A DNA stretch of 64,000 nt from Paenibacillus silvae. Lineage in GTDB: Bacteria > Bacillota > Bacilli > Paenibacillales > Paenibacillaceae. The stretch spans positions 948,361 through 1,012,360 of the forward strand of contig NZ_BMFU01000002.1 in assembly GCF_014639235.1 (NCBI RefSeq), read 5' to 3'. Below, one piece after another: positions 55,568-63,968 of the stretch. Below the pieces are notes generated by a model. That model saw only the letters and a program-made list of their open reading frames with translations. It searched no databases and was not told the origin of the DNA. Made by a program: the position numbers and the translations under genes. Position 1 is the first letter of the stretch. Each line of letters opens with the position of its first letter.

Positions 55568-56941
55568 TCAACGGGCATCGAGCTGTTTGCGCCAGCTCCG
55601 AATATCTGCATTCAACTGCTTAACGTCTCCTGTCGCCTGCTGATCATCAGACAACTTGTATTGCTGCTTTAATGTGAGAATACGATACACACTTTCATCA
55701 ATACGCGATTCCTTGATTTTGCCTGACTTCACCGCACTGATCAGTGTATCAAAAATCGTCTTGGCACTTTCATAGCTATGAGCCACCAGCAAAATATCAC
55801 TTCCCGCCTGAACGGTTGCAATCGTAGCCTTTTCTAACGGATAATTTTTCGCAATGGCACCCATGCTCAGATCATCTGTAATCACTACACCTTGATAGTT
55901 GAACTTTCCGCGCAGATGTTCTCCGATGATTACACTCGACAGGGATGCCGGATAGTCCGGGTCCAATTTGGGAAACAAAATATGCGCCACCATAACCGCT
56001 TCCGCCTGCTCCTTCACAGCGGCCTGGAACGGAATCCATTCCAGTTTTGCAAGCTGCTTCTCCGTTTTGTTCACCACAGGCAGGTCCAGATGGGAATCCA
56101 CAGACGTATCTCCATGACCGGGGAAATGCTTCACAACCGGGATGATGCCTTCCTGCCGCAATCCCTTCATTTCTGCCATTCCCATGCGAGTAACCAGATC
56201 GGCAGTTGTGCCGAAGGAACGGTCGCCAATCACCGGATTTTGGGGATTGCTGTTAATATCGAGCACAGGAGCAAAATCAACATTAAATCCGGCAAGCTTG
56301 ATCTGTCTCGCCAGCAATGCCCCCATCTGCTCCGCAAGGGCAGGATCATTGGTTTTGCCTACTTTGCGATTGGAAGGAATGGATTCGACCGTGTCTGGCA
56401 TACGGCTCACCTTGCCGCCTTCTTGATCCACACTCATCAGGATGGGTACCGGGTTGGATTGATTCGCCTGTTTGATCGATTGCACAAATGCCGCGGTGCC
56501 TTGCAGTGTGGTCACATTGCTCGCATAGAAAATAATGCCGCCCACCTTCTGATCTGTAATCATCTGTTTGGCTTGCGCATCCATCGTTGTGCCCTGCACA
56601 CCCGCCAGAATCATCTGGCCCACCTTTTCTTCCAGGCTTAACTGCTCAAGCTGCTTCTTCACCGGGTCTGCTTCTTCCTGCGCTTCATCCTTGGAACCTC
56701 CCTGCGCTCCCTCCTGGGAACCGCCCTGCGCTTCTTCCTGAGGCGCGGTCGAATCATTTCCAGAAGAAGATGTATTCGGACTTGTCGCTGCGCCGCCGTT
56801 ACTGCTCTCGGCAGGAGAAGGTTTCGCAGTCTGACCACACGCTGCTAACAGCGTAATGATAACTACGAGCAGACACATCATCTGCATTCTTCGTTTTAAT
56901 ATTCGGTTTGTATGCCGTGCTCTGCTTGTATGCTTGTTCAA
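55568..56941 (-). CDS. nagZ: Lipoprotein beta-N-acetylhexosaminidase, GH3 (NagZ)
   Basis: 457 residues from a TTG (56939-56941) behind AGAGGAGG. Lipobox LLAAC with Cys35, then a 70-residue Ser/Gly/Gln/Asp-rich linker containing three AQGGSQEG-type repeats, then the GH3 domain with VDQEGGKVSRMP, the catalytic-loop KHFPGHGDTSVDSH and VITDDLSMGA. It removes N-acetylglucosamine from muropeptides at the outer membrane face, in wall recycling. The C-terminal domain of two-domain Bacillus NagZ is absent. Confidence 0.93.
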   Translation of the reverse strand: MNKHTSRARHTNRILKRRMQMMCLLVVIITLLAACGQTAKPSPAESSNGGAATSPNTSSSGNDSTAPQEEAQGGSQEGAQGGSKDEAQEEADPVKKQLEQLSLEEKVGQMILAGVQGTTMDAQAKQMITDQKVGGIIFYASNVTTLQGTAAFVQSIKQANQSNPVPILMSVDQEGGKVSRMPDTVESIPSNRKVGKTNDPALAEQMGALLARQIKLAGFNVDFAPVLDINSNPQNPVIGDRSFGTTADLVTRMGMAEMKGLRQEGIIPVVKHFPGHGDTSVDSHLDLPVVNKTEKQLAKLEWIPFQAAVKEQAEAVMVAHILFPKLDPDYPASLSSVIIGEHLRGKFNYQGVVITDDLSMGAIAKNYPLEKATIATVQAGSDILLVAHSYESAKTIFDTLISAVKSGKIKESRIDESVYRILTLKQQYKLSDDQQATGDVKQLNADIRSWRKQLDAR

Positions 56942-57134
56942 GGATATTGGCCTCCTCTTATCACTTGTAAGTTCATTAAATACCCTTAGAGTGGTTCAGG
57001 GCTAACCTTACCATAAGGTGAATGATTTTCAAAATAGGTGTACGGTACGAAAATAATTGTATCTTTGGGCATGGAGGTGTGGTACTTTTCGTTGTTTAAA
57101 CGATGCGGGCGCAAACGAAACTTGGAGGTGAAAC

Positions 57135-57437
57135 GTGCAAGCGGGGGAGCGGTTTTCTATTGTGAATTTTTCATATGTTGAAATATTTATTTTTAGTGTG
57201 CGACGTCTGAAATCTAATGATAATTGGGGCATCAATTCTAGGGTGTGTCTGAAAAGGCTGAAGGAAGCCAATTTTGCTGAATTTTCGTTCCGATCCAAGC
57301 CAGGAAGTTTACGGCAGGCGTGGCGTGTGCGTCAAGGGAAAGTGACACAGCAGGGAGCGAAAAGGCGGAAAAGATGCACTTCAGCAGCCTTCAATGCACG
57401 CCCTAGAATAGTTGGAGCATGGTTTAAGCAGAATTGA
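57135..57437 (+). other. Open frame with a strong start signal, reading into a MITE copy
   Basis: GGAGGTG lies four bases before a GTG that opens a 100-codon frame. Only the first 35 codons precede MITE copy 2; the rest is translated repeat. It may be a remnant whose original 3' part was displaced by the insertion, or an accident. Not annotated as a gene. Confidence 0.25.
57241..57403 (+). mobile_element. MITE-like repeat, copy 2
   Basis: 163 bp starting GGGTGTGTCTGAAAAGGCTG and ending CTTCAATGCACGCCC, flanked by TTCTA and TAGAA. It shares the internal blocks TTCGTTCC, GGCAGGCGTGGCG and GCGTCAAGGG with the other copies, and is in inverted orientation to copies 3 and 4. Confidence 0.75.
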
Positions 57438-57610
57438 GACCTTGAGCGTAGAATATTCTGAATCGAAAATTGCATCAAGCGAAGTCCGTTCGCTTGTATA
57501 GTGAACGAATTTCGTCCATTTTGCAGGGAAAAGGTTCATTCATATTTACATCCGGAGTTCTGACGCAGTACCAGGCGGAATCGCTGCACGAACCTATTGG
57601 TCACAGTAAA

Positions 57611-57630
57611 AAGCCGCCTGACGGCGGCTT
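57611..57630 (+). terminator. Orphan hairpin terminator
   Basis: Stem AAGCCGCC/GGCGGCTT with a TGAC loop and a short T run, inside a region with no gene. Confidence 0.6.
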
Positions 57631-57728
57631 TCGTTCCCATATCATACATGCTATTTATGGATATGTTCTTACGATTCTTCTAATGGTCAACGTTCGTTGT
57701 ACATTCACTAGGCACTCGTTCAATTAGC

Positions 57729-57872
57729 TCTATTTAGAGATCTATTTAGAGTTCCATTTAGAGATCCACTTAGAGATTTATTACGACATTTATTATGACA
57801 TTCATTCAGACATTCATTCAGACATTCATTCAGACATTCATTCAGGCATTCGTACATGCATTCGTTATGAAC
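57729..57872. repeat. 12-bp tandem tract, 12 units
   Basis: Twelve consecutive 12-base units, from TCTATTTAGAGA through TTTATTACGACA to TTCATTCAGACA; three are identical and the others differ by a few bases. Non-coding. It ends about 80 bases before FFRR copy C. Confidence 0.85.
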
Positions 57873-57949
57873 AATCTATTATACTATTATGAATTTTTCA
57901 TATGATGAAATTTAATAATACATTTCTTTAGTAAATGGTGGCTCCTGAA

Positions 57950-58149
57950 TTCTAACGAATCCTAGAAACCTTATTCTGTTCATTTCCCAGCATTCTAAAT
58001 TCTAACGATTCCCAGTGACCTTATTCCTCCATGAAATGACGATTTTGAATCCAAATTAGCGAAATTTGACCAAATAGCGTCGCTCAGAATCGTTACATTT
58101 TAAATTCGGGCAAAAACAGCCAAATAAGGTTTCCTGAGATCGTTAGAGC
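57950..58149. repeat. FFRR repeat element, copy C
   Basis: Core TAACG at 57953 and 58003, reverse core CGTTA at 58091 and 58141: spacings 50, 88 and 50 as in copies A and B. The gap between nagZ and the old yellow enzyme gene, 56942-58413, holds only this element, the MITE copies and the tandem tract. Confidence 0.85.
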
Positions 58150-58254
58150 TCAGCTTCCCTAAAAACGCCCTCTCCACACCAACTTTACAAAACTGACGTG
58201 ACTTATCAGGTAAAATTATCCGGGAGGAATTCCTGTTTCATTTAGTTATTTAGA

Positions 58255-58413
58255 GGGTGTTGTGAAACCTACTGCGTGCATTTTCTGACGCCTTTTCGCC
58301 CCCGCTGCATCAATTTCCCTTGTCGCACACGCCACGCCTGCCGTAAACTTCCTGGCTTGGATCGGAACGAAAATACTGCAAGTATTGGATTCCCCAGCAT
58401 TTTCAGACATACC
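58255..58413 (-). mobile_element. MITE-like repeat, copy 3
   Basis: 159 bp. Read on the minus strand it starts GGTATGTCTGAAAATGCTGG and ends in CACCC-type sequence; the block ATCCAAGCCAGGAAGTTTAC is nearly identical to copy 2. The base following its end is the TAA stop of the old yellow enzyme gene. Flanks read TTAG on each side if one A is counted with the element. Confidence 0.7.
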
Positions 58414-59517
58414 TTAGTACAGTCTTGTTAACGCTTCATTCGTGAAAGGAATAATATCCGAGGTGCGTCCTTGCTGCACTTTGAGCGGCCATTCCGGATC
58501 ACTGAGCAGCACACGCCCCAGAGCGATCAGGTCAAACTCACCATGCTCCAGCTTCTCATTTAATATATCGAGATGCGCATCTCCAGTCCCTTTGTTCTCG
58601 GCCGCCCGCTCCACGAACTCTGCTTCAAGGCCTACAGAACCTACGGAGATGGCTGGTTTTCCAGTGATTTTACGAGTCCAGCCTGCAAGGTTAAGATCCG
58701 AGCCCTCGAATTCCGGCAGCCAAAAGCGCCGTGTGGAACAGTGGAATATATCTACCCCCGCCTCACTGAGCGGCTGCAGAAATTGCTCCAGCTCTGCCGG
58801 TGATTCGACGAGACGGGCCTCGTAACTACCCATTTTCCACTGGGAGAAACGAAGCACAATCGGAAAATCCGGTCCAACTGCAGCACGGCATGCCTCGATA
58901 ACCTCAACCGCAAATCGCGTCCGGTTAACCAGATCACCACCATATTTATCCGTTCTTCGATTGGTCTGTCCCCAGAAAAATTGGTCAATCAAATATCCGT
59001 GCGCGCCATGCAGCTCAATGCCGTCAAATCCGATTCGTTTGGCCTCTTCCGCTGCCTGCGCATAAGCCTGAACCAGCTCTTGAATCTCTTCCTCAGTTAA
59101 AGGTTCATATGCTGCTTCACCCGCCATGCTGACACCCGAAGGGCTTACAGGATGGGCGTCTGGATTCGGCAAATCCCCAGCGCGCCGTGCCGTACCGACA
59201 TGCCACAGCTGTGGCATAATTTTACCGCCAGCCTCATGTACAGCCTTGACCACATTAGCCCAGCCTTGTAAAGACTGTTCGCCATGGAACAGCGGAATGC
59301 TCTCCCCGCTGACGGAGGAAGCATGATTAATGCCCGTGCCCTCCGTAATAATTAATCCCACACCACCAGCCGCTCTACGACGATAATAGTCGGCCACTTC
59401 AGGCCCAGGCACACCGTTCGGTGAAAATCCGCGTGTCATTGGTGCCATAACGATTCGGTTAGGCAAGGTAAGCTTGTCGGACGTGAATGGTTTGAATAAA
59501 GCTGAAGGTACATTCAT
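58414..59517 (-). CDS. Old yellow enzyme family alkene reductase
   Basis: 367 residues. An FMN-dependent barrel of the OYE family: APMTRGF at residues 25-31, HVGTARRAG (the region of the substrate-contacting His pair), ELHGAHGYLIDQFFWGQTNRRTD split over the HGAHGYL and NRRTDKYGG motifs, and IALGRVLLSDPEW near the end. It reduces activated C=C bonds with NAD(P)H. AAAGGAG lies eight bases before the ATG. The gene is bracketed by MITE copies 3 and 4 in the same orientation, and its stop codon abuts copy 3. Confidence 0.92.
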   Translation of the reverse strand: MNVPSALFKPFTSDKLTLPNRIVMAPMTRGFSPNGVPGPEVADYYRRRAAGGVGLIITEGTGINHASSVSGESIPLFHGEQSLQGWANVVKAVHEAGGKIMPQLWHVGTARRAGDLPNPDAHPVSPSGVSMAGEAAYEPLTEEEIQELVQAYAQAAEEAKRIGFDGIELHGAHGYLIDQFFWGQTNRRTDKYGGDLVNRTRFAVEVIEACRAAVGPDFPIVLRFSQWKMGSYEARLVESPAELEQFLQPLSEAGVDIFHCSTRRFWLPEFEGSDLNLAGWTRKITGKPAISVGSVGLEAEFVERAAENKGTGDAHLDILNEKLEHGEFDLIALGRVLLSDPEWPLKVQQGRTSDIIPFTNEALTRLY

Positions 59518-59689
59518 GATTTAGTCTCCTTTGCTATGGAAAGTATACTTTTCTCACTTACCTTGAGATGTGACATGCTTCGGATGAATACAGCTGTCAT
59601 ACGCCTGTGGACTGTCATGAATCTTGCTCTTTATCCATTTTATAGATTCTTATTTTTATTTTCAAACAAATTTCTCACGTACAAGGTTA

Positions 59690-59846
59690 GGGCGTGTCTT
59701 GAATCCTGCTGAATTGTGTCTTTTCCTCCTTTTCGTCCCCTGCTACATCACTTTCTCTTGACGTGCCCGCACGCCTGAGGGTAACTTCCTTGCTTGGAAC
59801 GAAAATTCGGCAAAATTGGCTCTCTTCAGCGTTTTCAGAAGCGACC
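59690..59846 (-). mobile_element. MITE-like repeat, copy 4
   Basis: 157 bp. Plus strand starts GGGCGTGTCTTGAATCCTGC and ends CAGCGTTTTCAGAAGCGACC, flanked by TTA and TAG. Internal blocks CACGCCTGAGGGTAACTTCC and CTTGGAACGAAAATTCGGC match the other copies in reverse orientation to copies 1 and 2. It lies 172 bases upstream of the old yellow enzyme gene start. The rest of the gap 59518-60027 holds only the terminator of the next gene. Confidence 0.7.
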
Positions 59847-59851
59847 TAGAC

Positions 59852-59884
59852 AAAAAAAAAGAACAGCCCTGTACAAGCGCTGTT
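59852..59884 (-). terminator. Terminator of the secreted propeller-like gene
   Basis: Minus strand AACAGC pairs with GCTGTT across an 11-base loop, then C and nine T. It lies about 140 bases after the stop. Confidence 0.7.
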
Positions 59885-60027
59885 GAAAAACCCAAATGCC
59901 GTAAAACTGCCTTGCACAGAAGGAACATAACCTGCATCCTTCGTGGTCACAAATAATGTGGGTGCAGCATAATATATAATCCATAATCTTCTGATCCACA
60001 ATATTTCAATCCAATTCTTCCTTCTTC

Positions 60028-61341
60028 TTAATTCGAGTTTGCAGGAATATTCTCGCGCTTCACCCGCAGCAGCTTTCCTGAAGAGGGAGACAGAACGTCA
60101 GGGTCAGTGCCGAGTCCAAAATAAAAATCTCCACCATACTCCTCGAATGACTTGGCATACGTGTCCTGGGTAAATCGTAATATTTCATTCCATGTGTTCA
60201 GATCATTGCTTTGATAAACACGACTTATATACAGACTGGTTTGCTTCTTTGTATACGTGAGCACATACACCTTGTCGTCACGCACCAGCAGATCGGTAGG
60301 TAACGCATTGGGATCAGGCAGCATGACACGTCTCGCCTGATTGATATCTGTCATCACATTCAGTGATTTAGGCATTATCTGAGAATCATTAAATACGCTG
60401 CCTACGATATAAACGAGTTTATCGTTAAAATTAACATTTTTGCCGATTTTGTTATACGGAGTTGTACCCTGCTGATACGTCAATCCTGGAAGTATTTTAC
60501 TGCCATAGACGACCACATCTCTCTTTTCCAAACGTTCGTTGATCTCAAGCAGGTATCCCTTGTCACCCCATATATTGTTCGCAGGATACATCATCGTTGA
60601 AGCGTATAATTTACCGTTGATTTGGAACATCGTATACACTCTGGCGCCCATGCCTTTAACTGTAGCAAACTGCTGCCAGCTTTCTCCGTCATCATGAGAG
60701 ATCAGTACGATCGGTTTTTTTTCGGTCCCCAGTGCGGCGAAAAGCTTGCCTTGGTAATACGCCATATCATACACATGCACACCTAATGGCAAATTGCGAT
60801 ACTTGGTCCACACCTCTCCATCCAGGCGATAGAAATTTCCAAAATCCCAGCTCTCGCCATCGGAATCATTGCCCGGAATATACAGCTTGCCATTTAATAC
60901 TTTGTAGACATCGATCTGCTCTTCATCAACAAACTTCTTGGCCTGAGGCAGGATGCTGGGGTTGCTGTTTGTCACCGTCTGTGTCTGAAATGCTGCGCTG
61001 GCCGCATCGTAGTATATGACAGGTATCGGTCCCGCATTTTGCGCTGGTCCTAAGTTACTGCTGTTCCCATGACCGAGATAGATCCGGCCTTTGTAAAGCT
61101 GCATGTCCCAGACGTTGTTTGCATAAGGCGACTTTTTAAAAGGCCTGTCGAGCAATTCCAGCTTGTTCGTCACATCCGCTGACTGTAATGGTGCACTTGA
61201 CACATGAACTTTGCCTTGTTCGCTTGACACAGGCCCCGCTGCTGGTGCGGCTGTCTTGTGCTTGGCACTGCCCATAAACATCCAACCTGCCCCGGCGGCA
61301 AGAGCCAGTGCAATGGCTGTCCATCTTACTTTGCTTTGCAT
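60028..61341 (-). CDS. Secreted protein with a predicted beta-propeller
   Basis: 437 residues from the ATG at 61339-61341 with GGAGGAGG ten bases ahead. An N-terminal hydrophobic segment (residues 7-24) anchors or exports the protein. The rest has repeated blade-like segments with Asp/Trp patterns: VWDMQLYKGRIYLGHG, LYIPGNDSDGESWDFG, VLISHDDGESWQQFA (an Asp-box like those of sialidases), VYTMFQINGKLYAS. No catalytic residues are recognised. It could bind glycans or act as a surface protein. Confidence 0.8.
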   Translation of the reverse strand: MQSKVRWTAIALALAAGAGWMFMGSAKHKTAAPAAGPVSSEQGKVHVSSAPLQSADVTNKLELLDRPFKKSPYANNVWDMQLYKGRIYLGHGNSSNLGPAQNAGPIPVIYYDAASAAFQTQTVTNSNPSILPQAKKFVDEEQIDVYKVLNGKLYIPGNDSDGESWDFGNFYRLDGEVWTKYRNLPLGVHVYDMAYYQGKLFAALGTEKKPIVLISHDDGESWQQFATVKGMGARVYTMFQINGKLYASTMMYPANNIWGDKGYLLEINERLEKRDVVVYGSKILPGLTYQQGTTPYNKIGKNVNFNDKLVYIVGSVFNDSQIMPKSLNVMTDINQARRVMLPDPNALPTDLLVRDDKVYVLTYTKKQTSLYISRVYQSNDLNTWNEILRFTQDTYAKSFEEYGGDFYFGLGTDPDVLSPSSGKLLRVKRENIPANSN

Positions 61342-61462
61342 GTCCGTTTCCTCCTCCAACATGATGACTCACGTTAATATGAAACGATACATTTTGTATC
61401 TTTTTATAGTATGTAAAATGTAATGAAACTGCAACAAATTTCGCCCTTTTCAGCAAAAAAAA

Positions 61463-61496
61463 GTAGACACTCTCATCTAAAGATGAAGGTATCTAC
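61463..61496 (-). terminator. Terminator of bdhA
   Basis: Minus strand GTAGATACCTTCATCT pairs with AGATGAGAGTGTCTAC with two small mismatches, followed by eight T. Confidence 0.85.
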
Positions 61497-61522
61497 CCAG
61501 GGTTTTATTTGCAATTCAAGAC

Positions 61523-62572
61523 TTATTCTGCCTTAACCAGAATTTTCACTTGATTCTTCTCTTTGAGCAGTGCTTCGAAGCCATGCTCCACAACCTCATC
61601 CAGAGCAATTCGTTTAGTCACCAGCTTGTCTGCCGGGAAGAAGCCTTTTTCCATCAAGCTGATTACAGCCGGGAATACATCACGATAACCGATAATTCCA
61701 TTTACTGTGCGTTCTTTCATGACAACAGAATTCGGCATAATTGGCGCTTCCTGTTCAAAAATACTTACAATCATCAATTCTCCACCAATTCGCGTTGAAT
61801 CAACAGCCTGCTGCAGCACACGTGGAACACCCGTTACTTCATAAGCCACATTCACTCCGCCTTGCGTACGCCGATGAATCTCTTCCACCACATTATATTC
61901 GGTAGGATCAATCACGATCGCACCCAATTCCTCTGCTTTCGCTTTGCGCTCCTTCGACAGCTCCACAACATAAATATTTGAAGCCCCGGACGCTTTCAGT
62001 GCTTCAATAACAAGCAGACCGATTGGACCTGCACCGAACACTGCTGCGGTATCGCCTACTTTCAGTTTGCTCTGACGCACGGCGTGCAAAGCTACTGCGG
62101 AAGGCTCCACCAAAGCTCCCTGCTCATAAGAGATTGAATCAGGAATGGGATGTACCATGTTCTCCGCTGCGGTTACATATTCGGAAAAGCCGCCTCCGCC
62201 TCCGGCAAGACCTAGAAATCCCATCTTGTCGCACAGATTGTATCTGCCCTGCTTACATGCTTCACATTGACCACATGCATAGATCGGCTCCACAACGACA
62301 CGATCACCGACCTGGAAACGGGTTACGCCTTCACCCACGTCAACGACTTGTCCAGAGAACTCATGCCCCATAACGATAGGTGCTTTCTCCGCTGTTAGCG
62401 GATGCGGGTCTTGAGCAGGAATAAAAATAGGTCCAGCTGTGTATTCATGCAGATCGCTACCACAAATCCCGCACCATTGCACTTTTATTTTTAACTGGCC
62501 TTGTTTAGGCTGAGGTTCAGCAATATTTTCCAGACGCAGATCTTTAACTCCATGCCAACGCAATGCTTTCAT
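61523..62572 (-). CDS. bdhA: (R,R)-butanediol dehydrogenase-type zinc alcohol dehydrogenase
   Basis: 349 residues. Catalytic zinc ligands Cys37 (CGICGSDLHEY), His70 and Glu71 (GHEF). Structural zinc cysteines 100, 103, 106 and 114 (CGQCEACKQGRYNLC). NAD fold FGAGPIGL near 175-182. The YTAGPIFIP and HPLT residues fit the 2,3-butanediol dehydrogenases of Bacilli, which interconvert acetoin and butanediol. GGAGATGA precedes ATG. Divergent from lacI, with an operator at 62608-62621 just upstream. Confidence 0.9.
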   Translation of the reverse strand: MKALRWHGVKDLRLENIAEPQPKQGQLKIKVQWCGICGSDLHEYTAGPIFIPAQDPHPLTAEKAPIVMGHEFSGQVVDVGEGVTRFQVGDRVVVEPIYACGQCEACKQGRYNLCDKMGFLGLAGGGGGFSEYVTAAENMVHPIPDSISYEQGALVEPSAVALHAVRQSKLKVGDTAAVFGAGPIGLLVIEALKASGASNIYVVELSKERKAKAEELGAIVIDPTEYNVVEEIHRRTQGGVNVAYEVTGVPRVLQQAVDSTRIGGELMIVSIFEQEAPIMPNSVVMKERTVNGIIGYRDVFPAVISLMEKGFFPADKLVTKRIALDEVVEHGFEALLKEKNQVKILVKAE

Positions 62573-62607
62573 TCAATTCATCTCCCAAATGATTTTTTCA
62601 GCATATT

Positions 62608-62621
62608 CGGAAACGTTTCCG
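62608..62621. promoter_or_regulatory. LacI-type operator upstream of bdhA
   Basis: CGGAAACGTTTCCG is a perfect 14 bp palindrome, 36 bases before the bdhA start. An almost identical site (62908-62921) precedes the lacI gene. Confidence 0.7.
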
Positions 62622-62749
62622 TAAATTAAATATGTCACATTTGAGATACGCTGTCAAACAAATTTCCCTATAGATGTGTCGATCCTGTGAGCAAAAGCAC
62701 GAATCAAACCTTGATTTAAAGCTGATTTTCTCGTTAATTTCTAACTTTG

Positions 62750-62808
62750 TTATGCATTTTCGTTTATTTTTGATGATTTATTAGAAAAATAAACATAAAA
62801 ATGCATAA
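62750..62808. other. 59 bp AT-rich inverted repeat between bdhA and lacI
   Basis: Outer arms TTATGCATTTT and AAAATGCATAA, inner arms GTTTATTTTT and AAAAATAAAC, with a 13-base centre. It lies midway in the divergent promoter region, away from both stop codons, so it is not a terminator of either gene. Confidence 0.6.
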
Positions 62809-62907
62809 ACTTACATCGTTTTCGCTTTATAAGCGGGTTGATGCTCTGTACCAATGGTATAATCAAGTTATATGCATACCTTGCAAAACATACATAAGCC
62901 GAAAATA

Positions 62908-62921
62908 CGGAATCGTTTCCG
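62908..62921. promoter_or_regulatory. LacI-type operator upstream of the lacI gene
   Basis: CGGAATCGTTTCCG differs by one base from the bdhA operator and lies 22 bases before the GTG start, so the regulator probably represses its own gene. Confidence 0.65.
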
Positions 62922-62942
62922 ATGAAGTGAGGTCAACTATAA

Positions 62943-63968
62943 GTGAGTAAAGAACAGAAAATCACGATTAAAGATGTCGCTGAACGTGCCGGTGTAGGGA
63001 TCGCAACGGTATCCCGTGCTATCAACAATGCGGAGGGAATCAGCAGCGCAACACGAGATAAAGTGATGCGGGCTATCGAAGAGCTGGGGTTCGTGCCCAA
63101 TACCTCTGCACAGAGCCTGAAGATCCGGCAAACCCATCAGATTGCACTGGTGGTTCCCGACATCCGCAACGCCATTATTCCTGAAATCTCCTGGTCAGTT
63201 GAGCAGACTGCGAAGCAGCACGGATATCACATCGTGCAGATCAATACGGCAGGTAATGCAAGAACCGAACTTGAAACCATACGTAATATAAAAAAGCTGC
63301 ACGTGGACGGTCTTATTTTCATGCCGCTGGCCTATCCAAAGACGTTACCTGCACTAATTAACAAAGCTCCAATCCCGATCTCGATCATAAACTATGGCAA
63401 AAAACTGGAGCCAGGCATACAGGCGGACATCGTGTCCTTGTCACAGCCTGAAGGCAAGCTTGTAATGGAGCATCTGTTTAAAATCGGGCGAACCCGGATT
63501 GCTTATGCCGGTGCCCCTAAAGATATCATTGAGGAGCGCTATCGCGCTTACGAGCAGGCTGTAGGACATGTCGATATTTCACTCGTTTATTTCGGGGAAG
63601 ACTTCTCATTAGCTACGGGAGCAAGTGCTGCCGACTACTTTTACGGTTTAACCCATATGCCGGATGCGGTGTACGCCATTAATGATATGGTTGCCATCGG
63701 GCTTGTGAATCGCTTCAAGGAACTGGGCGTGCGTGTGCCCGAAGATGTTGCTGTGGTGGGCGTTGATAACAATCAATGGACGACGGTTTCCTCACCTCAG
63801 ATCAGCTCTGTATCCATTATGGGTGAAGAAGTGTCTCGGCTCGCCACGGAGCTGCTGCTCAAACGCATTCGCGAGATGAGCACGGCGGATTATGAGCACA
63901 TTCAGTTTGAACCACGTCTGATTGTCCGCCAGTCCAGCGTAGCCATGATTCGCTCCTCATCACGCTGA
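62943..63968 (+). CDS. LacI family transcription repressor
   Basis: 341 residues from a GTG start with GAGGTC upstream. N-terminal HTH (TIKDVAERAGVGIATVSRAINN, seen as DVAERAGVGIATVSRA at 11-26) and hinge NTSAQSLK, then a periplasmic-binding-protein-like effector domain (QIALVVPDIRN, GLIFMP, AVYAINDMVAIG, VAVVGVDNNQ). The two CG-centred palindromes flanking the intergenic region are its likely operators, making it the regulator of itself and of bdhA. The effector is unknown. Complete; 32 bases of plain sequence follow to the window end. Confidence 0.9.
   Translation: MSKEQKITIKDVAERAGVGIATVSRAINNAEGISSATRDKVMRAIEELGFVPNTSAQSLKIRQTHQIALVVPDIRNAIIPEISWSVEQTAKQHGYHIVQINTAGNARTELETIRNIKKLHVDGLIFMPLAYPKTLPALINKAPIPISIINYGKKLEPGIQADIVSLSQPEGKLVMEHLFKIGRTRIAYAGAPKDIIEERYRAYEQAVGHVDISLVYFGEDFSLATGASAADYFYGLTHMPDAVYAINDMVAIGLVNRFKELGVRVPEDVAVVGVDNNQWTTVSSPQISSVSIMGEEVSRLATELLLKRIREMSTADYEHIQFEPRLIVRQSSVAMIRSSSR

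Noticed and set aside
55892..56641. Plus-strand frame of 249 codons opposite nagZ
   Set aside because: Antisense to a well-supported gene, with a composition rich in His, Arg and Cys typical of shadow frames.
57470..57727. 85-codon frame spanning the orphan terminator
   Set aside because: No start signal, and a strong hairpin lies in the middle.
58255..59846. Composite transposon carrying the old yellow enzyme gene between MITE copies 3 and 4
   Set aside because: The copies are short, diverged from each other and code for nothing; same-strand bracketing alone does not show joint movement.
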